From assembly GCF_958979055.1 (NCBI RefSeq), contig NC_084899.1, positions 2,244,501-2,308,500 on the forward strand: a stretch of DNA of 64,000 nt, given 5' to 3'. Origin of the DNA: Alnus glutinosa. Taxonomy: Eukaryota; Streptophyta; Magnoliopsida; Fagales; Betulaceae. Shown here one piece after another: positions 51,916 through 63,154 of the stretch. The notes beneath the pieces are model-generated. The model ran no database searches and was not told the origin of the DNA. It saw only the letters and a program-made list of their open reading frames with translations. The first letter of the stretch is position 1. Every line of letters begins with the position of its first letter. A program made the translations under genes and the position numbers.

Positions 51916-52052
51916 ACCTTACACAAAATAAAGTTTTGCCATTTCTTCATAGCTTGTGTAGATCAGATCAATTATGAGAGAGTAAATACCTCCATTATTT
52001 GAGGATAAGTTCTTTATTTCCTACCATGTCTCTCCTTTGGATGCCTAAAGCA

Positions 52053-52531
52053 TGTTGTGTGTGTGGGTGTGAAGAAGACTAGTAATTCAACCTTATTTTT
52101 TATTGATTGACATAATGAAGGTTAATGGGTCAACTCCACTTATATATAGGGTGATGGGCCCAAAAAATGGAAAGATTATGCCAATCCACACAAAAGAATT
52201 CCAAAGCACAATCAAGTCCAAATGTGTTTGCAATTAACAAGTTAAGAATACAATGAGAGAATGCATGTCATATAACAAGCACTTACAAACACGTAATCCA
52301 AGCAAATAGAATGCTAGTGTAATATTCGAATAACACAAGTAGTGATCACTACATATTCGCATAAAGACTAACGAGACTAACTCACAATGTCTCGTATCAC
52401 AACACTAATAATGTCATAGTTAACATAAATGCACGCAAAATAATATTCGGCAACACAAAAATACTCACGATATACACACGAATACATAACTCACCCTAAT
52501 TAAATACAACATAATTCTCCAACAACCCCGT
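52053..52531 (-). mobile_element. Possible solo LTR
   Basis: The segment is bounded by 'tgttg' and 'caaca', the typical ends of copia-type LTRs. It contains 'acttatatatagggtgatgg', which could be a core promoter. I found no matching 5-bp target duplication, so this is tentative. Confidence 0.35.
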
Positions 52532-52573
52532 ATGAGTCATATGCTCATCCCAGCTGGATATATATTTTACTGG

Positions 52574-52755
52574 GGATAGAAATTTCCTACAAACTTACAT
52601 ATAAAATTGACATGTGTCTCTTTGCATGTGAAAAACATATGTTATTTAAATAACATGTGCTTCTTACATGCATTTTTTATAGCATTAATAAAAAAACATG
52701 TGAGAAAAAGGACACGTGTCTTTTTTATATGTGGGTTGTAGGAAATTTCTGTCAC
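52574..52755. mobile_element. hAT-like MITE with 8-bp target duplication
   Basis: The ends 'atagaaatttcctacaa' and 'ttgtaggaaatttctgtcac' are inverted. Both flanks are 'tttactgg' (52566-52573, 52756-52763). The paralogous place in duplication copy A ('tacttcaccggtggcatgg', about 46328-46346) is uninterrupted, so this 182-bp element landed after the duplication. An 8-bp duplication is characteristic of hAT elements. Confidence 0.88.
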
Positions 52756-53563
52756 TTTACTGGTGCCATGGTTTGTAGAACCAAAAGTTTGTGTGGGTTT
52801 GATTAGAAATGGGTGTTTACTTATTTGGTGGCTCCTTCCGTTACTGGTAACTTTGATGCAGAGCTTTTATGGCCGTGTGATGGTTTTGATCATGGTTTCG
52901 GCACCTGTTTCTGAGCAATACGATTTGTTTATAAACATGCGTTTGGACCAAAAGCATTCACTTCAGGACTAAGAATGAACCTGAAGCCTGAAAATGAAAC
53001 ACTTTTCTGGAGCCAAAACTTCTAATATCATGATAAATGGCTAAATGAGAAAAACATCTGGAGACCTATATATACTTTGTGGAGCTACATGACAAACTTT
53101 TACATGAAATTTTCTGTGGTTTCTTCTTTATTTCCCTGAATCAGATAGGGGTTTTCTTTCCTCGTTGTAATTATCTTTTCGAATAGGTAATAAAAACTCT
53201 CCGCGATCATTTAACAATTGCATTTATCAAGTAATTAGCCAAAAAATCCAAATTTTCATTTCAAATTCGAACTTAGCAAAATTTGATATCTGAACTAGAA
53301 GTGTAAACTCTCTATATCTTAATATAGTCACAAGAGCTATCTTAATGAACATTTCACGTAGTATGAAGTATGAACCTTGAGAAGCACACAATATAAAACC
53401 CTAAGCACATTAAACTTGAGAGAGGTTATCTTAAATGATTGATAAGTTCAATTTACAGGTGTTGCAGCTTTCTAGTATCAAGATTTACATGCAATTCAAA
53501 ATTGTGGCAGTGCTTTAAATCAATCAATAAAAGCCTTTTCACTCACAATCTTTCTTCAGCAAC

Positions 53564-54974
53564 TCACAGTTCATCATGAAAGCTCCCCTTTGGTGGATTA
53601 GGTTTGGGTTGCTTTTCCAGGAGATACCTTGTGACTAATGATGCATGTAATGCTGCTCCATATGGAAGCACATCTTCGTTAACGCTGTAGTAGGGTGAAT
53701 GCCCTGATGCAAACCGTCCTTGAGTCTCATTCTTCATCCCAATGAAGAAGAAGTATCCTGGAATCACCTCCATATAAAATGAGAAATCTTCTGATCCCAT
53801 CAGTGGTTGCATTTTTAATACGTTCTGGGTGCCCAGCATGTCCCCGGCAACTTTCCTGAAGTGCTCATGCAGATCTTTGTCATTTACAGTCACTGGGTAA
53901 AAGGGCTTCTCACCAACATGGAAGATGACAGTTGCATTGCACCTTTGCACGCTGGCTTGTTTTGTTATAACCTGTCACTTGCATTTTTAAGAGAATCAGC
54001 ATTCAAGGTAGGGAGGAGTAGGACAAGAACTGTGACTATTTCAAAAGGGCATACTGACTGGAAAAGATAACGGGAATCTAAACAAATAGCATTCAACAAG
54101 TTTACCTCATCAATTCTTTCTTTAAGTTGGAAAAAGCTTTCTTTTGAGAATGCCCTGAAAGTGCCACCAATTGTGACTGAATCCGGGATAACATTGAATG
54201 CACCGCCTCCTTGGAATTTAGCAACTGTAACCACCTGCAAGTTTATGCGTTTTTTTGTTTAAAAGTTCAATTAAACAGTTAGGCAGCAACTAAGGTGCCA
54301 CTCTGCAAAGGCTTGTCATGAACATATCTTCAATGTTATTGATAATTCACCAAAAGGACTGATCAAAGAATAAACAAAAAGGAATTCTTTCAATTATTTT
54401 TCACATTTGAAAGCAAATGTCAATTCTATATGGGATCTTACCTGAAAATAGAAATTTAGAAGCAAAAAAAGGAGGAAATTTTAAAAGATGAAGCTTTTGC
54501 AAAGGAAGTATTAAAATTGACAATTGAAATTCCAAAATTGATGCCATACATGCTACGAGATAGATTTGCTTCATTTTCTATGAAAAAAGAGTACAAAAAC
54601 AATCTACTTTTTACATGGCATATATTCACTTGAGTGCACTTGGTAGATATAGGTACTGGTTGTGTCAATGGGAAGTAACCTAGCTAAGCAATATTTTTGT
54701 GAAACTAATAGCAGATGCTGAAAACGTGATGACACACATGGGGGAATCAAACTTTCCAATGGAATTTTTAAAGAATTTGCAGAAGACAAATACCAGATAT
54801 CAAAACTATAAAGGAGGAATAAAATAGGTTCTGTGAGGACGCACTTTTTACTTGCATTCTGATTGGAAGGCTCTTCCCCCCACCCCCCCCCCCCCCCCCC
54901 CCCCAAAAAAAAAGAAAAAAAAAATCTTGTAGATGGAAATAAACCATTGTATGCCTCCGCATGCAAGCGTATTC

Positions 54975-55040
<66 letters not shown>

Positions 55041-57714
55041 CTGTGAATCCAAGGGATCGGCTTCGCGTGAAACAAGATGTTGCAAACTAACAATTACATT
55101 GGAAGCTGCTAAGATTGGGTCAATTGTGTGCTGGGGAATGGCTGCATGACCTCCCTTTCCATTTATTACTGCCTCAAAGAAACCACACGCGGCTAAAATA
55201 GGGCCAGACCTGGAGGCCACTGCACCAATAGAGTAAGCAGAAGAAACATGCAGCCCAAAAATGGCATCAACATTCTTCAGTGCTCCATCATCTAACATTT
55301 TCTTTGCTCCCCCACCTCCCTCCTCAGCTGGTTGGAAAACAAGTACTACCGTTCCCTTTCAAGAACAGAAGAAATAATTATGAAAGCTTTAGTCTGGGGA
55401 AAACACAAATAGTGCAATACTGCTAAAGCAACATAAACAGTGATGTATGACAGCAGAATTTGACTCCTTGTATGGTGTCATTTTCACCATTTTGAAGTTA
55501 TACTCAATTATGCACCTTTAGTACTACAATGGTTTACCATAGTAGAGTAGGGGACAGAAAGAGAAATGAAGAAACAAAAGCAATCCAATGTGCTATTTAT
55601 GCCAAAGCCGGTTTCTATTATACTTTGCTAGTCTGCTTCAGAGTAAAAACCTGGAAATAGATAATTTTTATGAATGATTTCTAATATTCCATTTACAGTT
55701 ATGAACATAAATCTGTTGGAACAAGTAAGAATTTAGCCTCTCAGAAGTAGTACTACTAAGATTTCAAAAGACATACACAAAGAGACCAAAAGGAGTAAGA
55801 ATGGCAACCCAGTACATCAGCATGAATACTCTAGCAATCTAATACTTTTTACCATCTACATTGATGATGTGCGAGGCCAGGGTGAATGTTTTAAGCCATA
55901 GAAATTAAATAAAAAGGGGTAATTACCTTTTCCCCCATGAACTACCAAAAAATGCGCGATGCCCCCATGAACTACCAACTCGACCAAAATAGAGCATTCA
56001 ACTACCAAAGACAACCCTTTTCCCCCCATCCGTCAGTCAAAGGGGTTAAAACAAACGGTCAACGGGTCACGTGACCGTCACACGCCGTTTTATCCTCATT
56101 TTCTTCCTCTTTCTCCCCCATGAACTACCACCGTCTTCCTCTTTCCCCCCATGAACTACCACTATCTTCCAACATGCCCCCATGTAAAACGGCACATGAC
56201 CCGTTGACTGTTTCTTTTAACCCCTCTAACTGACGGAAGGGGGGAAAATGGTTGTCTTTGGTAGTTGAATACTCTATTTTGGTCGAGTTGGTAGTTCATG
56301 GGGGCATCGCGCATTTTTTGGTAGTTCATGGGGAAAAAGGTAATTACCCCAAATAAAAATCTACACAAAGATTTTCTTTCCCAGTGTCTTTATCAAGGTA
56401 GTTGATATGTTTTATCCTCAAATACAGAGGTCCAACTAGAAATTTAAACATGAGATCATTCGTAGCAATAAACTGCTGATAGTTATTCGTCATGAATAGG
56501 GATAATTTCCGAGGGATCTGAGGTAACATTTTCCAGTATAGGCAACCCCAATTATTAATCTGTAAGCACATTAGCCAATAAACAATTGGGGATAAGGACG
56601 CAAAATCCACATGAAGTGAAGTAAATGTGTGTATAATAACTACATGAATTAAACTGAGGCCAATTTACATGTTATGTAATACTGAAACAGTTTATAGTCA
56701 CAATGTTTTGTAAATGAGACTACATTTTTCTATCTCAAACAACCATCTGAATGTACAATTGCTATTTATGCAATGCACAAAATCCATCTCAATACGACAC
56801 TCAAAAACCATCTGCAGCTGACTGAACGCAAAAGATCAGTCATTAAGAAACATAGAGACAAATCAATCGTATAAAGAAAAAAGCCAAAAAAAAAAAAAAA
56901 AAAAAAAAAAAAAGGTGAATATTGAAAAAAGTATAAGTAAATTCATATGCAAGTTACTAAAGCAATGAACCTGTAACTCGTGGCGATGCTCTTGAAGAAT
57001 CTTTGCAGCACCAAGAACCATGGCAACATGGGCGTCATGCCCACATGCATGCATCTTCCCAGGAACTTTGCTCTTGTGCTCCCACTCTACACTCTCCTAT
57101 AACAACGAAAATCCCATTATTTTCCAAAAAATTCCACTCTAACTTCAATTCATCAAAGCAATCAGGAATTCGCAATTTCTACCTCTAGACAGGTCCATTA
57201 CAATTTCCAGGACCATTAAGCATATTGCACATATATCACCAAAAAGTAGTATGATCTTTCACATCATAATTCCATTAAAAAAAAAAAAAACACAGAAAGT
57301 CAAACACAAGAAGCCCATCTACAACCAAAGAATCCCAAAATTGAAACAAACCTCCATAGCAAGAGCATCCATATCCGCTCGGATTGCAACAAAAGGCGGT
57401 GAACCGGTCCCAATATAGCCGACAACACCTGTTTCAGCAAACGGGTACTTGTAGGAGACGCCCATCTGGTCAAGCTCGGCTCTGATAAGCTTACTGGTCT
57501 CAAATTCCACGAACGCAAGTTCTGGGTTTTCATGAATCTTCCTCCTAATACCCACCATCCAATCAAAAAGCTCCGGTTTTTTCGCAAAGTCAAGGAAGCT
57601 CACAGGGATTTGAGCCAACTCTTCCGGGCTCAGAGAAAGCCTTGAAGAAAAAATGGACAGGGGCAGAATCGCATGGAGAACGAAAATCAAACATACCCAT
57701 TTGGAAAAACCCAT
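53564..57714 (-). CDS. ILR1: IAA-amino acid hydrolase, ILR1/ILL type, ER-retained (5 exons, 446 aa)
   Basis: Exons in transcript order are 57714-57352, 57096-56971, 55355-55041, 54234-54106 and 53971-53564. The 1341-nt CDS is in frame. M20-family amidohydrolases of this clade release free auxin from amino-acid conjugates in the ER. An N-terminal hydrophobic signal peptide spans about residues 5-23 ([19 protein letters not shown]), and the protein ends in HDEL, an ER-retention signal. Predicted metal ligands are Cys139 and His141 (HACGHD), Glu174/175 (PAEEGG), His199 (GLHVSS) and His402 (SGHSPYY). GSEDFSF and [14 protein letters not shown] are also conserved. The closest subfamily (ILR1, IAR3 or ILL) and preferred conjugate cannot be decided by eye. 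Intron 3 holds a large (CT)n tract; intron 2 holds a MITE. Confidence 0.95.
54873..54918. repeat. Poly-C/poly-A compound tract in hydrolase intron 3
   Basis: A run of about 25 C (54880-54904, with one A nearby) is followed by A-rich sequence. It is similar in style to 3551-3590. Such C-run/A-run pairs may mark degenerate retroposon tails. Confidence 0.6.
54976..55039. repeat. (GT)n(GA)n microsatellite at the splice donor of hydrolase exon 3
   Basis: About eight GT units and about 24 GA units end one base from the donor. On the coding strand this reads CAG|GTTCTCTCT, with (CT)n starting at intron position +4. The copy A remnant keeps only a short version, which forms the duplication junction. 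Confidence 0.9.
55916..56350. mobile_element. Mutator-like palindromic MITE in hydrolase intron 2
   Basis: A 435-bp inverted repeat has ends 'ggggtaattaccttttcccc' and 'aaaaggtaattacccc'. Complementary blocks such as 'catgaactaccaaaaaatgc' and 'gcattttttggtagttcatg' extend most of its length. It is flanked on both sides by 'aaataaaaa' (55907-55915, 56351-56359), a perfect 9-bp duplication. Confidence 0.9.
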
Positions 57715-58101
57715 TAATTCTGCAAGGAAAGTTTGGGACTTGAGATTGAATTGGAAGAAAAGGAGAAGGTTTGGTCAATGAGTTTGGTGGGAGTGAAGCA
57801 AAGGAGCAGAGGTTGTTGTTTTGGTTTTGTGGGAGGGTGGACGGGCGTGGCAAGTATTAAGCAGAAAAGTGAAAAAATCTGAAGAAGGTGACCTCATCAT
57901 GAGAGGTGAGAGAACAATGTCAGAATGTTATGGGAGATTGGGAGCAGTGGAACCATTAATTGTGGAGGTCAAGATAGTTCTCATGACAATAAAAGAAGCA
58001 AGCAACATAGGGTTGGAAAACATAACCCTTGAATGTGTCCTGTTAACTATATAATTCAAACCATCACCCTACAAAATTGCAGCCTCTTCGGAATGCACTT
58101 A
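57715..58101. other. Upstream region of the hydrolase gene
   Basis: This should contain the minus-strand promoter and 5' leader. I see no clear TATA box close to the start. Open frames here are short and not supported. Confidence 0.4.
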
Positions 58102-58638
58102 TGGCTAGGTTGGTTTGCGAATATTTTATTGAAAAAAATAATAGTTATTATAGAGAAAGAAAGATAATGGAATGGAATGATTATTCTTATTTCTTAATTT
58201 GGTGACAACTGCCAACACATATATTTTAATTTGAATCAAATTAAAATTATTACAAAAAATGAAGAAGAAGAAAACGTGAACTGGTGGGTGGCTAGGCCGC
58301 CCCCGACCATGCTTAGGGTTTGCCACAGCCACCCCCAAATGCACCGGTGGTGGTCACACCACCCATGAAACGTCTTAGGGGTTACCACGAGGAGTTCTGA
58401 GGGTGGTGCAACCATCCCTGGCTCTATCTGTGGCTGACCTGTCATCCCAATAGATATCACATACGTTCTTTTTTTATTATTATCTGGGAGAAAATAAAAA
58501 ATAATTGAATGGTTTTTTATGGAAAATGTAATATATGCATTTTCGGAAGGGAATAGTAATTCCAATTGGAATAACTATTTTAATGAATAGACCCCTACCA
58601 AATTAAGGAAGGGTCTATTCCATAAACTAAACGAGGTC
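58102..58638. mobile_element. Harbinger-type MITE, GGTGGCC family copy 3
   Basis: The left end 'tggctaggttggtttgcgaa' is inverted at the right ('ttccataaactaaacgaggtc'), with 'tta' on both sides (58099-58101, 58639-58641). The GC-rich centre at 58275-58450 has 'ggtggctaggccgcccc' and 'ggtggtcacaccacc'. Confidence 0.8.
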
Positions 58639-58661
58639 TTACTATTGTTATAATTGTTATT

Positions 58662-59438
58662 AGGGATGTAAATAAATCAATCTGTTCGACAACTTGCTTG
58701 ATATCTGCTCGGTTTAGCCCGATCCGAGTTCGAGCTCAATATTGTAGAAACTTGCTCGTTACTGTTGAAACCTGCTCGATTAGTAAGTGATACATACTTG
58801 ACTCACTCGACAAAACTCGATATGGGCTCACGAACTCAGCTCGTTTAAAGTTCTACCGGATCGCTCGCTTGGCTCGTTAGTCCGACTCTTTAGCTCGTTC
58901 ATATCTCTTATATATTACTAAAAATGAGTTATATAAATTTAAACACGTATATTAGTAATTAAGTAATTTATGTGTGTGTATTAGTTAACATACTAACTAG
59001 TTAGTTCATAAACTAACATATTATCAAATTTATTAACATATACTAAGTAAATGTAATTAACTATATCTTACTCGATATTTTTTTGAATATATATATACTT
59101 TGATAATAGTATTTAGTATGTTAAACTAACATATTAAGTTATTAATAGTTAGTATGGAAGTTGTTTACAAACTTGGGCTTGAATTCCACTTTGGTCACAC
59201 ATTGAAAAATTTAATAGTCTACCTCGAACTCTAGTTGAGCCGAACTTGTCGAGTAACCCGACTCGGCTCGAATGTCATTCTCAACGAATTCGAGCTCGCC
59301 CGAATTTTAAACGAGTTGAGCTTAAACACACATTTTATAGCTCAGCTCAAATTCGAGCTCGACTATTTAAGCTCGACTCATAAATGAGCCAGCCTTGAAA
59401 TCTTAAAACTCGACTCGGCTCGGCTCGATTACATCCCT
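58662..59438. mobile_element. Mutator-like TIR element, non-autonomous (777 bp)
   Basis: The ends 'agggatgtaa' and 'ttacatccct' are perfect inverted repeats. The flanks 'aattgttatt' (58652-58661) and 'aattgctatt' (59439-59448) form a 10-bp duplication with one mismatch. The interior is full of 'gctcgactcg' and 'gagctcg' units and has no coding domain. Confidence 0.8.
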
Positions 59439-59448
59439 AATTGCTATT

Positions 59449-61931
59449 AATAGGACTTTTGTGTGTTTTGGTTGGAATTTTGCTAATTTCATTTCGGATA
59501 TTAACTTGATTTTATCTTTATTTTAAAGTTGAAATGATTTGAAACTTTATTGATGTGCTAATTTCAGAGCACATGGTTTAGTTGAGTGAGTCACTTGTCA
59601 TATTGTATTTGTTCTTCCATTTTGATCAAGAGTGTAGAACACCACCTTAAACCGTTCTTCCTTATCATCCTACAACAGTTTAAGCTATAATTTGTTAAAC
59701 AGTGATGGTAGTGGCATTAAGCTTTTACAAGTTTTTTTTACAAACCGTTCATAATTAGTAAAATGATTGAAAAAATAATAATTTTGACTTGTTAATTTAA
59801 TTAGTTAGTAATTGACCGGTAAACAACTCTCTATCATTTCATTAATTAATATGATATTTTTTATTTCATCTGAAATAGAGATAAATCATGCATGGCTAAT
59901 GGTATAAATAATGTCATGTGATAATGAGAGGATCTTTGTTCGTACGGAAGAGAATAATAATAAAAATTATAGTATCTTAAGCATTTTTTCATATGTTAAC
60001 ACTTAAAATAATGCAAATATTGGCAAATTATTATTATCATAAATATAAAAAAGCTCCTTTAATTACTAATCATTTTTAATAAAGCTCCACAAAGTGACCG
60101 TGGTGACAATTCAATACATCAAACTATTATTTTGTAAAAAAAATATCACTATTTTGTCATTCTTTCTAAAATACTTATATTTTCTTAAAAACAAAAATAA
60201 AATAAAATAAATTGATTTAAAAAACTAAGCAAACAAAGTTGAAAAAGTGGCCTTTTTTATTCTAGTTTTTTTAATTATTATTATTATTTTTTTTTTGTTT
60301 CTTAAAAAATAAAAATATTTTAAAAAGAATGACAGAAAAATGACATCTTTTTACTAAAAATTGTAGTTTTATATTTTTATTTTTTTTAAAGGGATAGATT
60401 GGCAAATTCTATCACCTATTATTTATACCGTTTGTCTCGTCACATATTAAAAGTGGAATAGATAACCCCATATGTAATATTTTTTTCTTTTATTTTCTAA
60501 ACTTTGAAAAACTTCAAAAAAAAAAAAAAAAAAAATTCGTTCATTTTCCTTTTTCAATACTTGAACGGGTATCGTATCTCATTTGCGTTGTGACGTTATA
60601 CCAATGCCTGAATAAGCAAGTTATCTATAATAGATAAATTTGATTATTATGATTTTTTTTTTTTAAATATTTAACAAAGTAATTGTTTTAGTGTTTTTTC
60701 TTATCATGTGAATAGTAAATAGGCTTTTTGCCTATTCATTATTCACATTAAAAAAAGTTGTTTTATTATTTTATCTCTCTTCCTCTTTCTTTCACACAAA
60801 ATAATATTTAAAGAAAATAGAGAATAGAATAGATAATCTGTTGAAGTGTGTATAGAAAAATGAGTAGCTAAAATATAAAATTTTACTTTTTCAATAGCTA
60901 TTTTGGCTACTCCTACTAAAGATGCTTTTTCTCAGTGTAAAATGTTTTTGTTGGAAAATCTTGTGGGGCGTTTGGCTCATGGAAAAAATCAACAAACTTT
61001 TTTTTATTTTTTTATTTTCATTTAATCATATTAACCTATAAATATCAACTTTCATTCACAATATAAAAATATTAATATAAAACAACTAAAAGATATCAAC
61101 ATAAAATTATGTTTAATTAAAATATACACATTGAATAACAATGATCATATATTTTCATATAATATGTAGAGCTGCAAGGAAAAGAAAGAGACGGCAAATA
61201 TGAGCTTCGGAGGAAAATTGTGTGTGAGAACAAAAGGTTTTTTTAAGGTTAAATTGAGAATCAGTGCAATTATTTGCTCATATTGTTTGCAATTTAGGCA
61301 TGCTATTGCGTGAGGCTCTTGCGGGGCTTAGTCTGGGATAGATAGCCCTCTTAAAGGCCCTCGCACAATTGCCTATTGGTGTTGTGGGAGAGCGGCAGAA
61401 AATGATTTACACATATGAGAAACGTAAACCATTTTACACATCATAAATGTTATTTTTCTTGGTCAACTGAAAATATTTTCAGGTTGACCAATATTTTACG
61501 CCGTGCAAAATACTTAAAAATAATTAAAAGCTTCTCAAAAACGTTTTACGTCGGAACAAATGGGCATGAGTAAAAGTGGAAATGACACTTATATATATAT
61601 ATATATTTTTTAAAATCTATGTAGAAAATTGACCTAAAAAAATCATTCATTCACCCCTTTTAATGCTTGAATTTGAATGGGTATTTCTTTTACCTCACCA
61701 CATACTGCTAATGCTCCTATATATATATATATATATATATATATTTTTCCCATTTTAAGCGTTGTAAGAAATTGACCTAATAAAATTATTTTTTACCCAT
61801 TTCAATGCTTGAATGGGTATTCCATTTACCTCACCACATAATGATAATTAAAAGAAAAAAAGACCCTTACCTTTTCAAAAAGGTTATTGAACAATTGTTT
61901 TAGGTCAATTTTTGACAAAGATTAAAAAATG

Positions 61932-61968
<37 letters not shown>

Positions 61969-62547
61969 GTGTTTTACACATCTCAGTTTAGCAGACTGAT
62001 CGAAAAAGAAATTGCATTAGAATGTAGGAAAACCTTTGTCTATATTTATTATGTTTTATTAAATTTTAAACAAACTAAATTAATCATTTAACTGAAAAAT
62101 TAAGATAAATTTATGATAAATCTCCGAGCAAATGCACATTTTGTGACAATTCCTTCTTTTTTTTAAAAAAAAATAACTTCTTAAGTTTATCGTGGATATA
62201 AAATGGGTCATTTCGTGTGTTTTTCATCCAATCAAGCAACGTCTATTAGTGCAACATCAGCATTTTTGCGACATCAAATAAAAAATTATAATTTTTTTAA
62301 TAAATAAAGATCTCAAAAAAAGAAAGACCTAAGAAATTGCTTTATTGGACGAAATACACATGAAATGACTCATTTCAAATCCACTACAAACCAAAGAAGT
62401 AAAGAAAAAAAAAAACCTTTCAAGGTTTGAGAAATTACGTGACAGATGGCCAAGCAAATATGGGAAAAGCTGCTGACATAAAATGATTAAAATAAATTGG
62501 AATGCGACGGCAGACAAAAATCAAAAGAAGATGGGAATGAGAATAAT
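59449..62547. other. AT-rich intergenic DNA with MITE remnants
   Basis: At about 60700-60925 there is a MITE-like stretch ('gtgaatagtaaataggcttt' with a following inverted 'cctattcattattcac', and end 'ggctactcctactaaagatgct'). (TA)n tracts lie at 61590-61606, 61721-61744 and 61936-61964. The sequence 'cttttaatgcttgaatttgaatgggtatt' near 61660 recurs near 61798, so there is a direct repeat of about 140 bp. No gene is seen. Confidence 0.5.
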
Positions 62548-62750
62548 AATGGATCAGGATCGTCTGCAATTATTTGTTCGAATTTGAGAGAATTCGGGCA
62601 GGTAATTGTGAAATATCACTCATGAGACCCATCTGATCAGATAAGTGGTTAAACAACCCAATTTTTATTTAGTCAAGTAGCCGGGTCCCATAAATAGTCT
62701 TTCACAATCACCTATCCGAATTTAAGATCGTAGACGATCCTAATCCGGGA
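62548..62750. mobile_element. Palindromic MITE, relative of 49934-50147
   Basis: The left end 'atggatcaggatcgtctgca' is inverted at the right ('gtagacgatcctaatccgg'), with 'gagaattcgggcaggtaatt' and 'caatcacctatccgaattt' inside. It has the same ends and inner motifs as the element in the hydrolase pseudogene. Confidence 0.75.
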
Positions 62751-63154
62751 ATAATAGCGAGAGACCATGATGGGCAAATGCTAGGATACATGTGAAATAA
62801 AGCTGTACATTGATGACACATCTATTGCTGCTCAGGATTTGGGGGCTTGAAAGCTTGTGGAGTTTGTCAAGACCTGGGGTTCCAAAATATAACGTTGGAT
62901 GGAGATGTGCTGGAAGCATATGTTTTTGCGAAAATAATGATTTCGTTGGAGTATGTAACAAGTATAATCCTGTTAGGTGTTTTAGGGCGGATTTAGAGAG
63001 AAAAAGTGGATTCAACGTAGTAGTAATGGAATTGAAAGATAATCGGAAATACAGTGATAGAGCAATTTCGAGATTGCTATCCCTCCAAAGAGTAATTGAT
63101 TAATTCTCAAGATACCTTCCTAATGTGATAGAGGGGCCTTATATGGTGGCCTTA
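62751..63154. other. Unassigned region
   Basis: A plus-strand open frame at 62810-63103 (97 codons) has no motif I recognise and no splice or promoter context. I treat it as chance or as transposon-derived. No other features. Confidence 0.3.

Noticed and set aside
51481..52002. 173-codon open frame downstream of eS30 copy B
   Set aside because: It crosses a MITE remnant and AT-rich flank, has no recognisable domain, and its Ser/Leu-rich composition follows the repeat.
54768..55298. Extension of hydrolase exon 3 into a Ser-Leu repeat and C-terminal tail
   Set aside because: This is read-through of the (CT)n microsatellite past the donor at 55040. Splicing to 54234 gives the conserved continuation.
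58236..58565. Open frames inside the GC-rich cores of the MITEs (also 41619-41876 and 47387-47768)
   Set aside because: The frames arise from GGTGGCC-type repeats, occur on both strands and are broken between sister copies. There is no sign of coding constraint.
62810..63103. 97-codon plus-strand frame rich in Cys and Asn
   Set aside because: No motif, promoter or splice support was seen, and its neighbours are transposon remnants. Kept as unassigned.
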